A stretch of 64,000 bases of DNA from Mycobacterium sp. AT1. GTDB lineage: Bacteria; Actinomycetota; Actinomycetes; Mycobacteriales; Mycobacteriaceae. Below, piece after piece: positions 43,753 through 51,542 of this stretch. How positions within the stretch are numbered: the first letter of the stretch is position 1; each line of letters begins with the position of its first letter. Location: contig NZ_MVOC01000044.1 of NCBI RefSeq assembly GCF_002043095.1, positions 62,001 through 126,000 on the forward strand, written 5' to 3'. Position numbers and translations under genes: made by a program. The notes beneath the pieces were generated by a model that had not been told where the DNA came from, ran no database searches, and saw only the letters and a list, made by a program, of their open reading frames with translations.

Positions 43753-45117
43753 GTGGCTTCCGACCTGTTCTCGCAAGTGGTCAACTCCGGACCTGGCTCG
43801 TTCCTCGCCAAGCAACTCGGCGTTCCGCAGCCGGAGACCCTGCGCCGCTACCGGGCGGGCGAGCCGCCGCTCGCCGGTCCGCTCCTGATCGGCGGTGAGG
43901 GCCGCGTCGCCGAACCGCTGCGCAACGCCCTCGCCGAGGACTACGACCTCGTCGGCAACAACGCCGGCGGCCGCTGGGCCGACACGTTCGGCGGGCTGCT
44001 CTTCGACGCCACCGGCATCACCACCCCCGAGGGCCTCAAGGCGTTGCGCGACTTCTTCACCCCGGTGCTGCGCAACATCGGCTCGAGCGGCCGCGTCGTC
44101 GTCGTCGGCACCACGCCCGACCAGACCGGCAGCGTCGACGAGCGCATCGCCCAGCGCGCGTTGGAGGGCTTCACCCGCTCGCTCGGCAAGGAGCTGCAGC
44201 GCGGCGCGACCATCGGATTGGTCTACCTGGCGGCCGACGCCAAGCCCGCTGCCACCGGACTGGAATCCACCGTCCGGTTCCTGCTGTCGGCCAAGTCCGC
44301 GTACGTCGACGCCCAGGTGTTCTACGTCGACGCCCAGGATGCGGTGCCGCCCGCCGACTGGGACAAGCCGCTCGACGGCAAGGTCGCCTTGATCACCGGA
44401 GCCGCGAGAGGCATCGGCGCCGAGATCGCCAAGGTGTTCGCCCGCGACGGCGCCAAGGTGGTGGCGATCGACGTGGAGGCCGCCGCCGACGCCCTTGCCG
44501 AGACCGCCACGAAGGTGGGTGGCACCGCGCTGGCGCTCGACGTCACCGCGGCCGACGCCGTCGACCGCATCACCGAGCACCTGCGCGAGCACTACGGCGA
44601 CCACAACGGAGGCAAGGCCGACGTCCTGGTCAACAACGCAGGCATCACCCGCGACAAGCTGCTCGCCAACATGGACGAGGGCCGCTGGGACTCGGTCGTC
44701 GCGGTCAATCTGCTTGCCCCGCAACGGCTGGCACAGGGCCTGGTCGACAACGGCACCATCGGTGAGGGCGGCCGCGTCGTCGGACTGTCGTCGATGGCAG
44801 GCATCGCGGGCAACCGCGGCCAGACCAACTACGCCGCCACCAAGGCAGGCATGATTGGGATGACGCAGGCGTTGGCACCCGTCTTTGGCGAGAAGGGCAT
44901 CACCATCAACGCCGTCGCTCCGGGCTTCATCGAGACCAAGATGACCGAGGCGATCCCGCTGGCCACCCGCGAGGTGGGGCGCCGCCTCAACTCCCTGTTC
45001 CAGGGCGGCCAGCCGGTCGACGTCGCGGAGGCCATCGCCTACTTCGCCAGCCCCGCGTCGAACGCCGTCACCGGCAACACCATTCGGGTGTGCGGCCAGG
45101 CACTCTTGGGGGCGTGA
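43753..45117 (+). CDS. fabG4: 3-oxoacyl-ACP/CoA reductase FabG4 (HMW FabG)
   Basis: The 454-aa protein reduces 3-oxoacyl thioesters with NADH. It is the high-molecular-weight FabG type: an N-terminal ~205-residue degenerate flavodoxin-like domain (PETLRRYRAGEPPLAGP, FGGLLFDATGI) is followed by a complete SDR domain with ALITGAARGIGAEIAKVF around residue 212-229, the VNNAGITRD motif, and the catalytic Ser, Tyr360 and Lys364 in QTNYAATKAGM. GTG 43753 follows an AAAGG site and gives exactly the length of Rv0242c. htdX starts one base after its stop, so the two act together in reduction and dehydration of acyl chains. Confidence 0.93.
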   Translation: MASDLFSQVVNSGPGSFLAKQLGVPQPETLRRYRAGEPPLAGPLLIGGEGRVAEPLRNALAEDYDLVGNNAGGRWADTFGGLLFDATGITTPEGLKALRDFFTPVLRNIGSSGRVVVVGTTPDQTGSVDERIAQRALEGFTRSLGKELQRGATIGLVYLAADAKPAATGLESTVRFLLSAKSAYVDAQVFYVDAQDAVPPADWDKPLDGKVALITGAARGIGAEIAKVFARDGAKVVAIDVEAAADALAETATKVGGTALALDVTAADAVDRITEHLREHYGDHNGGKADVLVNNAGITRDKLLANMDEGRWDSVVAVNLLAPQRLAQGLVDNGTIGEGGRVVGLSSMAGIAGNRGQTNYAATKAGMIGMTQALAPVFGEKGITINAVAPGFIETKMTEAIPLATREVGRRLNSLFQGGQPVDVAEAIAYFASPASNAVTGNTIRVCGQALLGA

Positions 45118-45118
45118 C

Positions 45119-45964
45119 GTGACCCAACCCAGTGGCTTGAAGAACATGGCGTTGGCCGCGGCGGGAGCCTTGCCGTTCGTCTCGCGGGGCAGCTCGCTTC
45201 CCGACCGCACGGTCACCATCACCGAACTCGCGATCAATCCGGCCAACGTCTCCGAGTACGCCGCGGTGACGGGGCTGCGCTTCGGCGACACGGTGCCGCT
45301 GACCTACCCGTTCGCGCTGACCTTCCCGTCGGTGATGTCCTTGGTGAGCGGCTTCGACTTCCCCTTCGCCGCAATGGGGTCGGTGCACGTCGAGAACCAC
45401 ATCACCCAGTACCGCCCGATCTCCGTCACCGACACCGTCGGCGTCAAGGTGCACGCGGAGAATCTTCGCGAACACCGCAAGGGCCTGCTGGTCGACCTGA
45501 TCACCGAGATCAGCGTCGGCAACGAGATCGCCTGGCACCAGGTGACGACGTTCCTGCACCAGCAGCGGACCAGCCTGTCCGACGAGCCGAAGCCGGAACA
45601 GCAGCACGCGAGACAGAAGCTGCCGCCGCCGAATTCGATCCTGCACGTCACGCCAAGCCAGATCAGGCACTACGCGTCGGTCAGCGGGGACCACAACCCG
45701 ATCCACACCAGCTCGATCGGTGCGAAGCTGTTCGGGTTTCCGTCGTCGATCGCACACGGAATGTTCACCGCCGCAGCCGTTTTGGCAAACGTCGAGGGAC
45801 AGCTGCCCGGTGCCGTGAAGTACTCGGTGCGCTTCGGCAAGCCAGTGCTGCTGCCCGCGCGCGTCGGGCTCTACACCGAACGCGTCGCCGACGGCTGGGA
45901 TCTGACGCTGCGAAATCTCTCGAAGGGCTACCCGCACGTGACGGGAACCGTCCGGGCGCTCTAG
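45119..45964 (+). CDS. htdX: 3-hydroxyacyl-thioester dehydratase HtdX
   Basis: A 281-aa double-hotdog hydratase. The C-terminal hotdog has the R-hydratase motif YASVSGDHNPIHTS with Asp191 and His196 as the catalytic pair, and SSIAHGMFTAAAVL. The N-terminal hotdog lacks the pair. HtdX interconverts (R)-3-hydroxyacyl and trans-2-enoyl thioesters; in M. tuberculosis (Rv0241c) it is co-transcribed with fabG4. It starts at GTG 45119, one base after the fabG4 stop. The stop overlaps that of the convergent ABC transporter gene in the tetranucleotide CTAG. Confidence 0.92.
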   Translation: MTQPSGLKNMALAAAGALPFVSRGSSLPDRTVTITELAINPANVSEYAAVTGLRFGDTVPLTYPFALTFPSVMSLVSGFDFPFAAMGSVHVENHITQYRPISVTDTVGVKVHAENLREHRKGLLVDLITEISVGNEIAWHQVTTFLHQQRTSLSDEPKPEQQHARQKLPPPNSILHVTPSQIRHYASVSGDHNPIHTSSIGAKLFGFPSSIAHGMFTAAAVLANVEGQLPGAVKYSVRFGKPVLLPARVGLYTERVADGWDLTLRNLSKGYPHVTGTVRAL

Positions 45965-47814
45965 GACGGCAGGGCGACGTTCTGCGCCTCGTACAGCCGC
46001 TTGTACAGGCCACCCGCGGCGATCAGGGCGTGGTGGTCGCCCTGCTGGGCGATGCGCCCGTCCTCGATCACCAGGATGCGGTCGGCGACCGCGGCGATGA
46101 AGTCCATGTCGTGGCTGATCACCAGGCAGGTGCGGTCCTTGGCGTAGCCGCGGATCACGCCGGTGAGGAGCGCACGCTGATCGGCGTCCAGATTCTCGGT
46201 GGGCTCGTCGAGCAGCAGCACCTCCGGTGTGCGCAACAGGCAGCGCGCCAAGGCAATCAGGCGTTTCTGCCCACCGGAGGGCACCTGGACGTCGACCACC
46301 GTGTCGTATCCGTCGTACATCTTCTTCGGGTCGGTGATGACGGCGTGCACGTTGGCCCTGATGCACGCCTGCTCGATCTCGGCGTCGGTGGCCTCCGGTC
46401 GGGCCAAGCGGATGTTCTCGCGGATCGTGTCCTTGGTGAAGAACGGGAACTGGGCCAGCTTGGACACCTGTTCCCGCAGCGAGGCGATCGTGACCTCGTC
46501 GATCGGGTGGCCGTCGAGCAGTATTCGGCCACGCTGCGGGTCGAGGAAGCGCAACAGCAGGTTGTACACCGTGGACTTGCCCGAGCCGATGCCGCCGACG
46601 AGCGCCACCGTCTCGCCCTCGGCGACCGAGAACGACAGCCCGTCGAGCACGCGCTGCGTCGGCGTGTAACCAAACGCGACGTCATCGAACACCAGGTTGC
46701 CGCGGACCTCCCCGAGTGAGATCGCATCCGGGGACTCCTGCACCGCGGGACGGGTGTCGAGCAACTCGTAGGTCGACGCGGCACTCGGCGCCACCGACTG
46801 ATAGGTGGTGTAGGCACCCATGACCCGTTGCGCCGCACCGAACATCGTCGGCACCATGCCTGCGAAGACCATCAGGCCGGCGAACGTCAACCCGAAGCTC
46901 GAACTGAACCCGATGCCGACCAACAACACCACGACGGTGCTCACCGCGACGAACACCTGCGATCCGTTGGCGGTGGCCTGCATCCACATCACCGTCGAGG
47001 CCTCGCTCTTTGCCGCTTCGTCCGAGACGGCACGAAAACGCTTGCTGCGCACCGGTTGCGCGTTGAACAGCTGGATCTCGGCGATACCGCTGACCGTTTG
47101 CTCCAGCTCGGCGCCCATCGCCCGGTCCGCGTCCATCGTCCGACGCACCGCCGCCTGCACGTACCGGCCGGCGTACCTCAGCACCAACAGCGCCACCGGC
47201 GTGAGGACCAACGCGGCCACGGTCATCTGCCACGACAGCGCCACCAGGTAGCAGACCGCCACCAGCAGCACCACGGAGTCGATCAGCGGCGGCAGCAGAC
47301 AATCCGTCAGAAGGCGTTGCACGCCAGTGGATTCCGTCGTCACACGGTGCATCAACGCGCCGCTGCGCGAGGCGGTGAAGAAGTCCAGCGACAGCGTTTG
47401 GAGATGGTCGTGCACCCGTTGCCGGATGTCGGTGACCAGCACCCGCTCGACCTTGGTGCCCACCCAGGCGTTGACCAGGTACATCAGCTGAGTCAGCACC
47501 AGCGCGCCGGCCCACACGCTCAACAGCACCGCGAACGGAACCGAACCGGCCACCTCGCTGAGCGGACCGTCGGACCGCGCGACCAGCGGTCCCCGCATAT
47601 CCCATACGCCGGTGAGGTTTCCGTTCGTGCCCGCGTCGGCGACGACCTGCATCATCGGGCCGAAGGCCGCGGCGCTGACGTACGGCAGCGCCGACGCCAG
47701 CGCGCCGACGACGAACAACGCCGCAATCGAACGCCGAACGGCGGGAAGCATGCCCAGACTTCGACGGATGAGACGGTCGGGCCTCATCGCGGGTGTGACG
47801 GACTCGACCTCCAC
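45961..47814 (-). CDS. ABC-type multidrug/lipid exporter, fused membrane and ATPase domains
   Basis: A 617-aa half-transporter. The N-terminal ~340 residues hold six membrane helices with a ~50-residue hydrophilic extracytoplasmic loop after helix 1. The C-terminal ATPase domain has Walker A GGIGSGKST (Lys413), a Q-loop KLAQFPFFTK, a signature PSGGQKR that departs slightly from the usual LSGGQ, Walker B VLLLDEPTENLD and the H-loop VISHDMDF. It would export a hydrophobic compound as a homo- or heterodimer; no partner gene is adjacent. A tetR gene lies 10 nt upstream on the same strand, which makes it a likely regulator. GTG start at 47814. The gene has no counterpart at this place in M. tuberculosis as far as I recall. 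Confidence 0.88.
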   Translation of the reverse strand: MEVESVTPAMRPDRLIRRSLGMLPAVRRSIAALFVVGALASALPYVSAAAFGPMMQVVADAGTNGNLTGVWDMRGPLVARSDGPLSEVAGSVPFAVLLSVWAGALVLTQLMYLVNAWVGTKVERVLVTDIRQRVHDHLQTLSLDFFTASRSGALMHRVTTESTGVQRLLTDCLLPPLIDSVVLLVAVCYLVALSWQMTVAALVLTPVALLVLRYAGRYVQAAVRRTMDADRAMGAELEQTVSGIAEIQLFNAQPVRSKRFRAVSDEAAKSEASTVMWMQATANGSQVFVAVSTVVVLLVGIGFSSSFGLTFAGLMVFAGMVPTMFGAAQRVMGAYTTYQSVAPSAASTYELLDTRPAVQESPDAISLGEVRGNLVFDDVAFGYTPTQRVLDGLSFSVAEGETVALVGGIGSGKSTVYNLLLRFLDPQRGRILLDGHPIDEVTIASLREQVSKLAQFPFFTKDTIRENIRLARPEATDAEIEQACIRANVHAVITDPKKMYDGYDTVVDVQVPSGGQKRLIALARCLLRTPEVLLLDEPTENLDADQRALLTGVIRGYAKDRTCLVISHDMDFIAAVADRILVIEDGRIAQQGDHHALIAAGGLYKRLYEAQNVALPS

Positions 47815-47824
47815 GGTCGGAACG

Positions 47825-48448
47825 CTAGCCGCTTGCTGCGGGTACCGCCTGGGTATCGGCAGGTCTGCCCTTCAGACCACGCCAGAACAGGTTGATCATC
47901 AACTCGGCGGCCTCGTGGACTCCGGCGTCACCGGTGCTCACTCGAGTGGCCACCGCCTCGCCCGCGCCCACCAGCGCGACCGCCATCATGTCGAAGTCGG
48001 TGTCCGGCTCGGGATTGCGCGTTCCGGACTGCAGCAGCCTGCCGACGAGGTCGACGATGCGTTCTCGGCCCTCGCGCACGGTGTGGGAGAACGCCTGCGA
48101 GCTGGTGGCCTGGGTGTACAACACCATCCACGACGCCCGATTGGTGTCGATGTAGCTCAAGAACGCGACCACCGCGTTGCGCAACAGTTCCCGCGCGGGC
48201 TGGCTGAAGTCGATCTCCCCGCGGACGGTGTCGACGAACCGGGCCAGTTCCCGGTCGAGACACGCGCCGAACAGCTCCTCCTTGGAGCCGTAGTACAGGT
48301 AGAGCATCGGCTTCGAAATCTCGGCCTGGGCGGCGATCGCGTCCATCGACGTCTCGTGATAGCCGTTCACCGAGAACATTTGAACGGCAGCGTCGAGCAT
48401 CTGCTGCTCGCGCACCGCGCGCGGCAATCGCTTCGTTCCACCTGCCAT
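47825..48448 (-). CDS. TetR-family transcriptional regulator (Rv0238-like)
   Basis: A 207-aa TetR protein. The DNA-binding domain at residues ~10-58 is clear: REQQMLDAAVQMFSVNGYHE, TSMDAIAAQAEISKPMLY, LYYGSKEELFGA. The C-terminal ligand domain is helical and unassigned. It is encoded between lpqI and the ABC exporter on the minus strand, with 28 and 10 nt gaps, so it may control the exporter. It is also close to fabG4-htdX and fadA2, whose promoter region holds a TetR-like palindrome; that makes it a candidate regulator of those genes. The homologue in position is Rv0238. Confidence 0.88.
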   Translation of the reverse strand: MAGGTKRLPRAVREQQMLDAAVQMFSVNGYHETSMDAIAAQAEISKPMLYLYYGSKEELFGACLDRELARFVDTVRGEIDFSQPARELLRNAVVAFLSYIDTNRASWMVLYTQATSSQAFSHTVREGRERIVDLVGRLLQSGTRNPEPDTDFDMMAVALVGAGEAVATRVSTGDAGVHEAAELMINLFWRGLKGRPADTQAVPAASG

Positions 48449-48476
48449 CAGGACAGACTAGGCAATCCCACGGCGT

Positions 48477-49694
48477 TCAGCCTCCGCAGAGGGGACTCTT
48501 CCCCTTCAGCGCCGCGATTCGCAGCACCGAGGCATCCACCCTCTTCATGTCCAACTCGCCGGCGGTGACGGCGGCCTCGAGCGCGTCGAGCACCCCGGGA
48601 ACCTCGTCGGTGGTGATCCACAGCGCGATGTCGGCCCCCGCCTGAAGCGCCTTGAGGGCCGCCTGCGCGACGGTGTAGTTCTGGTTGATCGCGCCCATGC
48701 TGGAGATGTCGTCGGTGAACACCACGCCGTTGAACGGCAGGCCGCCGTACCCGCCCGTGCGCAGCAGGTCGTAGGCGGCGGGGTTCAGGCTCGCCGGGTC
48801 GGTTCCGGTGAGCCCAGGCACCTGCATGTGGCCCACCATCACCGCGGTGCCGGGCAGCTGCGCCAGCTCGCGGTACGGCACCAGATCGTCGTTCATCAGC
48901 TCCGACAGCGGCGGTGTGACGACGCCACCCACGTGCGAGTCGCCCGACGCGTGACCGTGGCCGGGGAAGTGCTTGAGCACCGGCGTGACGCCTGCTTCGA
49001 GCAGCCCACGCGCATAGGCACCGGCGTACTCGGTGACCTTCTGCGGGTCGTCGCTGAAGGAGCGGTCGCCGATCACGGTGTCGTCGCCCTGGTCGGACAC
49101 GTCGGCGTCCGGGGCGAAGTCGACCGTGATGCCCAACTCCTTCATCGCCTTGCCGCGGGCCAGGGCGATGTCGTGGACGTCGGCAGGCGTGACCGTCTTG
49201 CCGAGGACGCGTGCCGACTCCTGCACCCCGATGAGGCTCTTCAGGCGCGAGACCCGGCCACCCTCCTCGTCGGTGCTCACCGCCAGCGGCAGGGGGCCCG
49301 CCGCGGCGGCGATCTCCTTGAGCGGATCGCCGAGCATCGTCAGATCGGTCCAGCTGCCGATCATGATGCCGCCCACGTGATCGTTGGCCACGACCGCCCG
49401 CGCGTCGTCGGCGCCGGTGACGCCGACCATCAGCAGCTGGGCGAGCTTGTCGCGGGTCGACATCGCCGCCAGCATCGCGTCGCCCTCACCGCAGACGGGT
49501 GGTTCCGCCGCGGGCAGCTGGGTGGGGCTCGGAGTCGACGACGGGGCGGTGGCCGTCACGTCGCGATTCTTGACGAAGTACACGCCTGCCACCACGACGG
49601 CGGCGATGACGAGCACCGCGAGAACGATCGACACGACGGTCTTCCGCCGACTGGAACCCGTCGAGTCATCTCCTGCGGTACGGCCCAACGGCAT
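48477..49694 (-). CDS. lpqI: Beta-N-acetylglucosaminidase LpqI (GH3), membrane-anchored form
   Basis: A 405-aa GH3 enzyme that removes N-acetylglucosamine from peptidoglycan fragments in the mycobacterial recycling pathway. Visible are RDKLAQLLMVGVTGADDA, LAVSTDEEGGRVSRL, LGITVDFAPDADVSD, the active-site loop KHFPGHGHASGDSH and the nucleophile region VVFTDDISSMGAI. Unlike the lipoprotein of M. tuberculosis (Rv0237), the N-terminus has a basic stretch (SSRRK) and one membrane helix (about VVSIVLAVLVIAAVVVAGVYF, residues 20-40) with no lipobox cysteine, so it is probably held by an uncleaved signal anchor. The start is ATG 49694; the open frame reaches 50012 but that part would overlap the divergent kinase-like gene. 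Confidence 0.88.
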   Translation of the reverse strand: MPLGRTAGDDSTGSSRRKTVVSIVLAVLVIAAVVVAGVYFVKNRDVTATAPSSTPSPTQLPAAEPPVCGEGDAMLAAMSTRDKLAQLLMVGVTGADDARAVVANDHVGGIMIGSWTDLTMLGDPLKEIAAAAGPLPLAVSTDEEGGRVSRLKSLIGVQESARVLGKTVTPADVHDIALARGKAMKELGITVDFAPDADVSDQGDDTVIGDRSFSDDPQKVTEYAGAYARGLLEAGVTPVLKHFPGHGHASGDSHVGGVVTPPLSELMNDDLVPYRELAQLPGTAVMVGHMQVPGLTGTDPASLNPAAYDLLRTGGYGGLPFNGVVFTDDISSMGAINQNYTVAQAALKALQAGADIALWITTDEVPGVLDALEAAVTAGELDMKRVDASVLRIAALKGKSPLCGG

Positions 49695-49729
49695 GGGGCG
49701 AATCGTAGCGGCTGGGTAATCTCCGGGGC

Positions 49730-51232
49730 ATGCCGCTGCGATCCGGGGACGTGTTCGCGGGATATACCGTCGTTCGCCAACTCGGCGAGGGCGCCAGCGG
49801 CGCGGTGTACCTGACCGCGCATCCGCGGCTCCGCCAGGACGCGCTTCGGGTGCTGCCCGCCTCGGTGTCCGCCGACCCTCAATTTCGGGCCCGCTTCCAC
49901 CGCCGCGCCGAGATGGCCGCGACGTTGTGGCACCCGCACATCGTCGGCGTTCACGAGCACGGCGAGTTCCAGGGACTGTTGTGGCTGACGACGGACTTCG
50001 TGGACGGCACAAACGCCGGCGCGTTGGTGCGCGACCGATACGACACCGGCATGCCCGCCGATCAGGTCCTCGACATCGTCACCTCGATCGCCGACGCGCT
50101 CGACCACGCGCACGCCCGCCGGTTGACCCACGGCGACGTCACGGCGGCCAGCATCCTGCTGACCAACGAGCTACGTCGCCGAGCGCTGCTGACCGACTTC
50201 GGCGTTCCCCGGGGCGACGACGACGCCGGGTCCGACCAGTACGGGCTCGCCGCGACGGCCTACCACCTGCTCAGCGGGACGCCGCCGGACGGCCGCCCGC
50301 TGGGAGACACCCGGCAGGATCTGGCCGCCTACGATCCCGCGTTGCTGCGGGCGCTGGCAGCGGACCCGCGACAGCGCTTCGACGCGTGCCTGGACTTCGC
50401 GGCCGCGCTGCGCGACGCCGCCACCGCGGCCACCCAAGCCCAGCCGATCGTCGACCCCGCGGCCCACGCCCCGACCGAACACTTGGTCAATCCGTCGACC
50501 GGCTCCGGAATGCCCGCCGTCTTCGTCGCCGCGTGGTCGGCCGAGGAACCCGACCCCTTGGCCGAGTTGGGCCCCGAAGTCGAACCCGAGTTCGCGCCCA
50601 CGATGGCTGCCAGCCAGCTGACCGACCCGTCGTACCCACGGGAGCCGATGTTCGACGAGCGCAGGTTCGAGGAGCCGGCCTACGACGAGCCGGAGTTCGA
50701 CGAGCCGCCTGCCTCGGGGCACGGCCGGATCTGGGCCTTCACCGGAGTCGCCGCGCTCCTCGCGCTCGTCGTCGTGCTGGTGGTGCTCGTCGTCCGCGGC
50801 GGCGGCGACGATCGGACCGGCCCGGACGGTGCCGCGTCGTCGTCGAGCGTGGCGGCGCCGTCCACGCCGGACGACGCCCCCATCACCGGCGTCGGCGGCC
50901 GCCCGAGGCCAGCCGAGATTCGTGGTGCCGACCCGACCGGCGAGGACTGCGAGGGCGGGTTCCAGGTCACCGGTCAGGCCGGGTGGGCCAGCCAGGGCGT
51001 GCGCGGCAGTCCCGCCGCGACCTGCTCCTTCGTCGGAAGCGTTCTGAAGGCCTACTGGGACGCCGCCGACCCCAGCCGCGAGCCGCGCTCCGTCGTCGCC
51101 GCCGGCGCCATCCCCTGCGCGGAGGGCGCCGCCTGCGTTGGCGACGACTTCTTCGTCACCTGTTCGGCGGAGGGTACCGACCCGTGGATCACGTGCCGAG
51201 GCGGCCGCGGCGCCGTCGTGATCCTGTACTAG
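49730..51232 (+). CDS. Membrane-anchored Ser/Thr-kinase-like protein, predicted pseudokinase
   Basis: A 500-aa protein with an N-terminal kinase fold, a Pro/Glu-rich linker, one membrane helix (residues ~333-355) and an outside domain with six cysteines. The glycine loop GEGASG (19-24) and DFG (156-158) are present. However, the position of the ATP-binding lysine holds Arg40 (ALRVL), HRD is HGD (134-136), the catalytic-loop Lys and Asn are Thr138 and Ser141 (DVTAAS), and only ten residues separate DFG from the SDQYG of helix F, so the activation loop and the APE motif are deleted. It should therefore bind but not transfer phosphate. The extracytoplasmic part may sense a ligand. It is divergent from lpqI over 35 bp. 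Confidence 0.85.
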   Translation: MPLRSGDVFAGYTVVRQLGEGASGAVYLTAHPRLRQDALRVLPASVSADPQFRARFHRRAEMAATLWHPHIVGVHEHGEFQGLLWLTTDFVDGTNAGALVRDRYDTGMPADQVLDIVTSIADALDHAHARRLTHGDVTAASILLTNELRRRALLTDFGVPRGDDDAGSDQYGLAATAYHLLSGTPPDGRPLGDTRQDLAAYDPALLRALAADPRQRFDACLDFAAALRDAATAATQAQPIVDPAAHAPTEHLVNPSTGSGMPAVFVAAWSAEEPDPLAELGPEVEPEFAPTMAASQLTDPSYPREPMFDERRFEEPAYDEPEFDEPPASGHGRIWAFTGVAALLALVVVLVVLVVRGGGDDRTGPDGAASSSSVAAPSTPDDAPITGVGGRPRPAEIRGADPTGEDCEGGFQVTGQAGWASQGVRGSPAATCSFVGSVLKAYWDAADPSREPRSVVAAGAIPCAEGAACVGDDFFVTCSAEGTDPWITCRGGRGAVVILY

Positions 51233-51281
51233 CGATCGGCTCGAACATCTTCCGAGCCCGGCCGAGTGCTACCTTGGCCGG

Positions 51282-51455
51282 GTGGATCGGTTCCTGTTGC
51301 CCGCTGCTGCCAGCATCGTCGTCGGGCTATTGCTTGGTGCGGCAGCCATCTTCGGGGTGACGCTGATGGTTCAGCAGGACACCAAGCCGCCGCTGCAGGC
51401 GGGCGACCCGGGGTCCTCCGTGCTCAACAGGGTCGAGTACGGCGACCGGACTTAG
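51282..51455 (+). CDS. DUF2613 small membrane/secreted protein (Rv0236A-like)
   Basis: The GTG at 51282 opens a 57-codon frame. The product has one hydrophobic helix (LLPAAASIVVGLLLGAAAIFG, about residues 5-25), then a short hydrophilic tail with QQDTKPPLQAGDPGSSVLNR. The length and the place directly before aftD match Rv0236A (57 aa) of M. tuberculosis. The frame is the same as that of aftD and only one TAG stop separates them. The function is unknown; a small partner of AftD is a reasonable guess from the conserved linkage. Confidence 0.8.
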   Translation: MDRFLLPAAASIVVGLLLGAAAIFGVTLMVQQDTKPPLQAGDPGSSVLNRVEYGDRT

Positions 51456-51542
51456 TTCCTGCCCGCCTCACCCACTCCCCTGTCCACCGAACCGCTGAGC
51501 CGTCGCTGGCTGTGGCTCGTCGGGGTCCTCTCGCTCGCGCTG

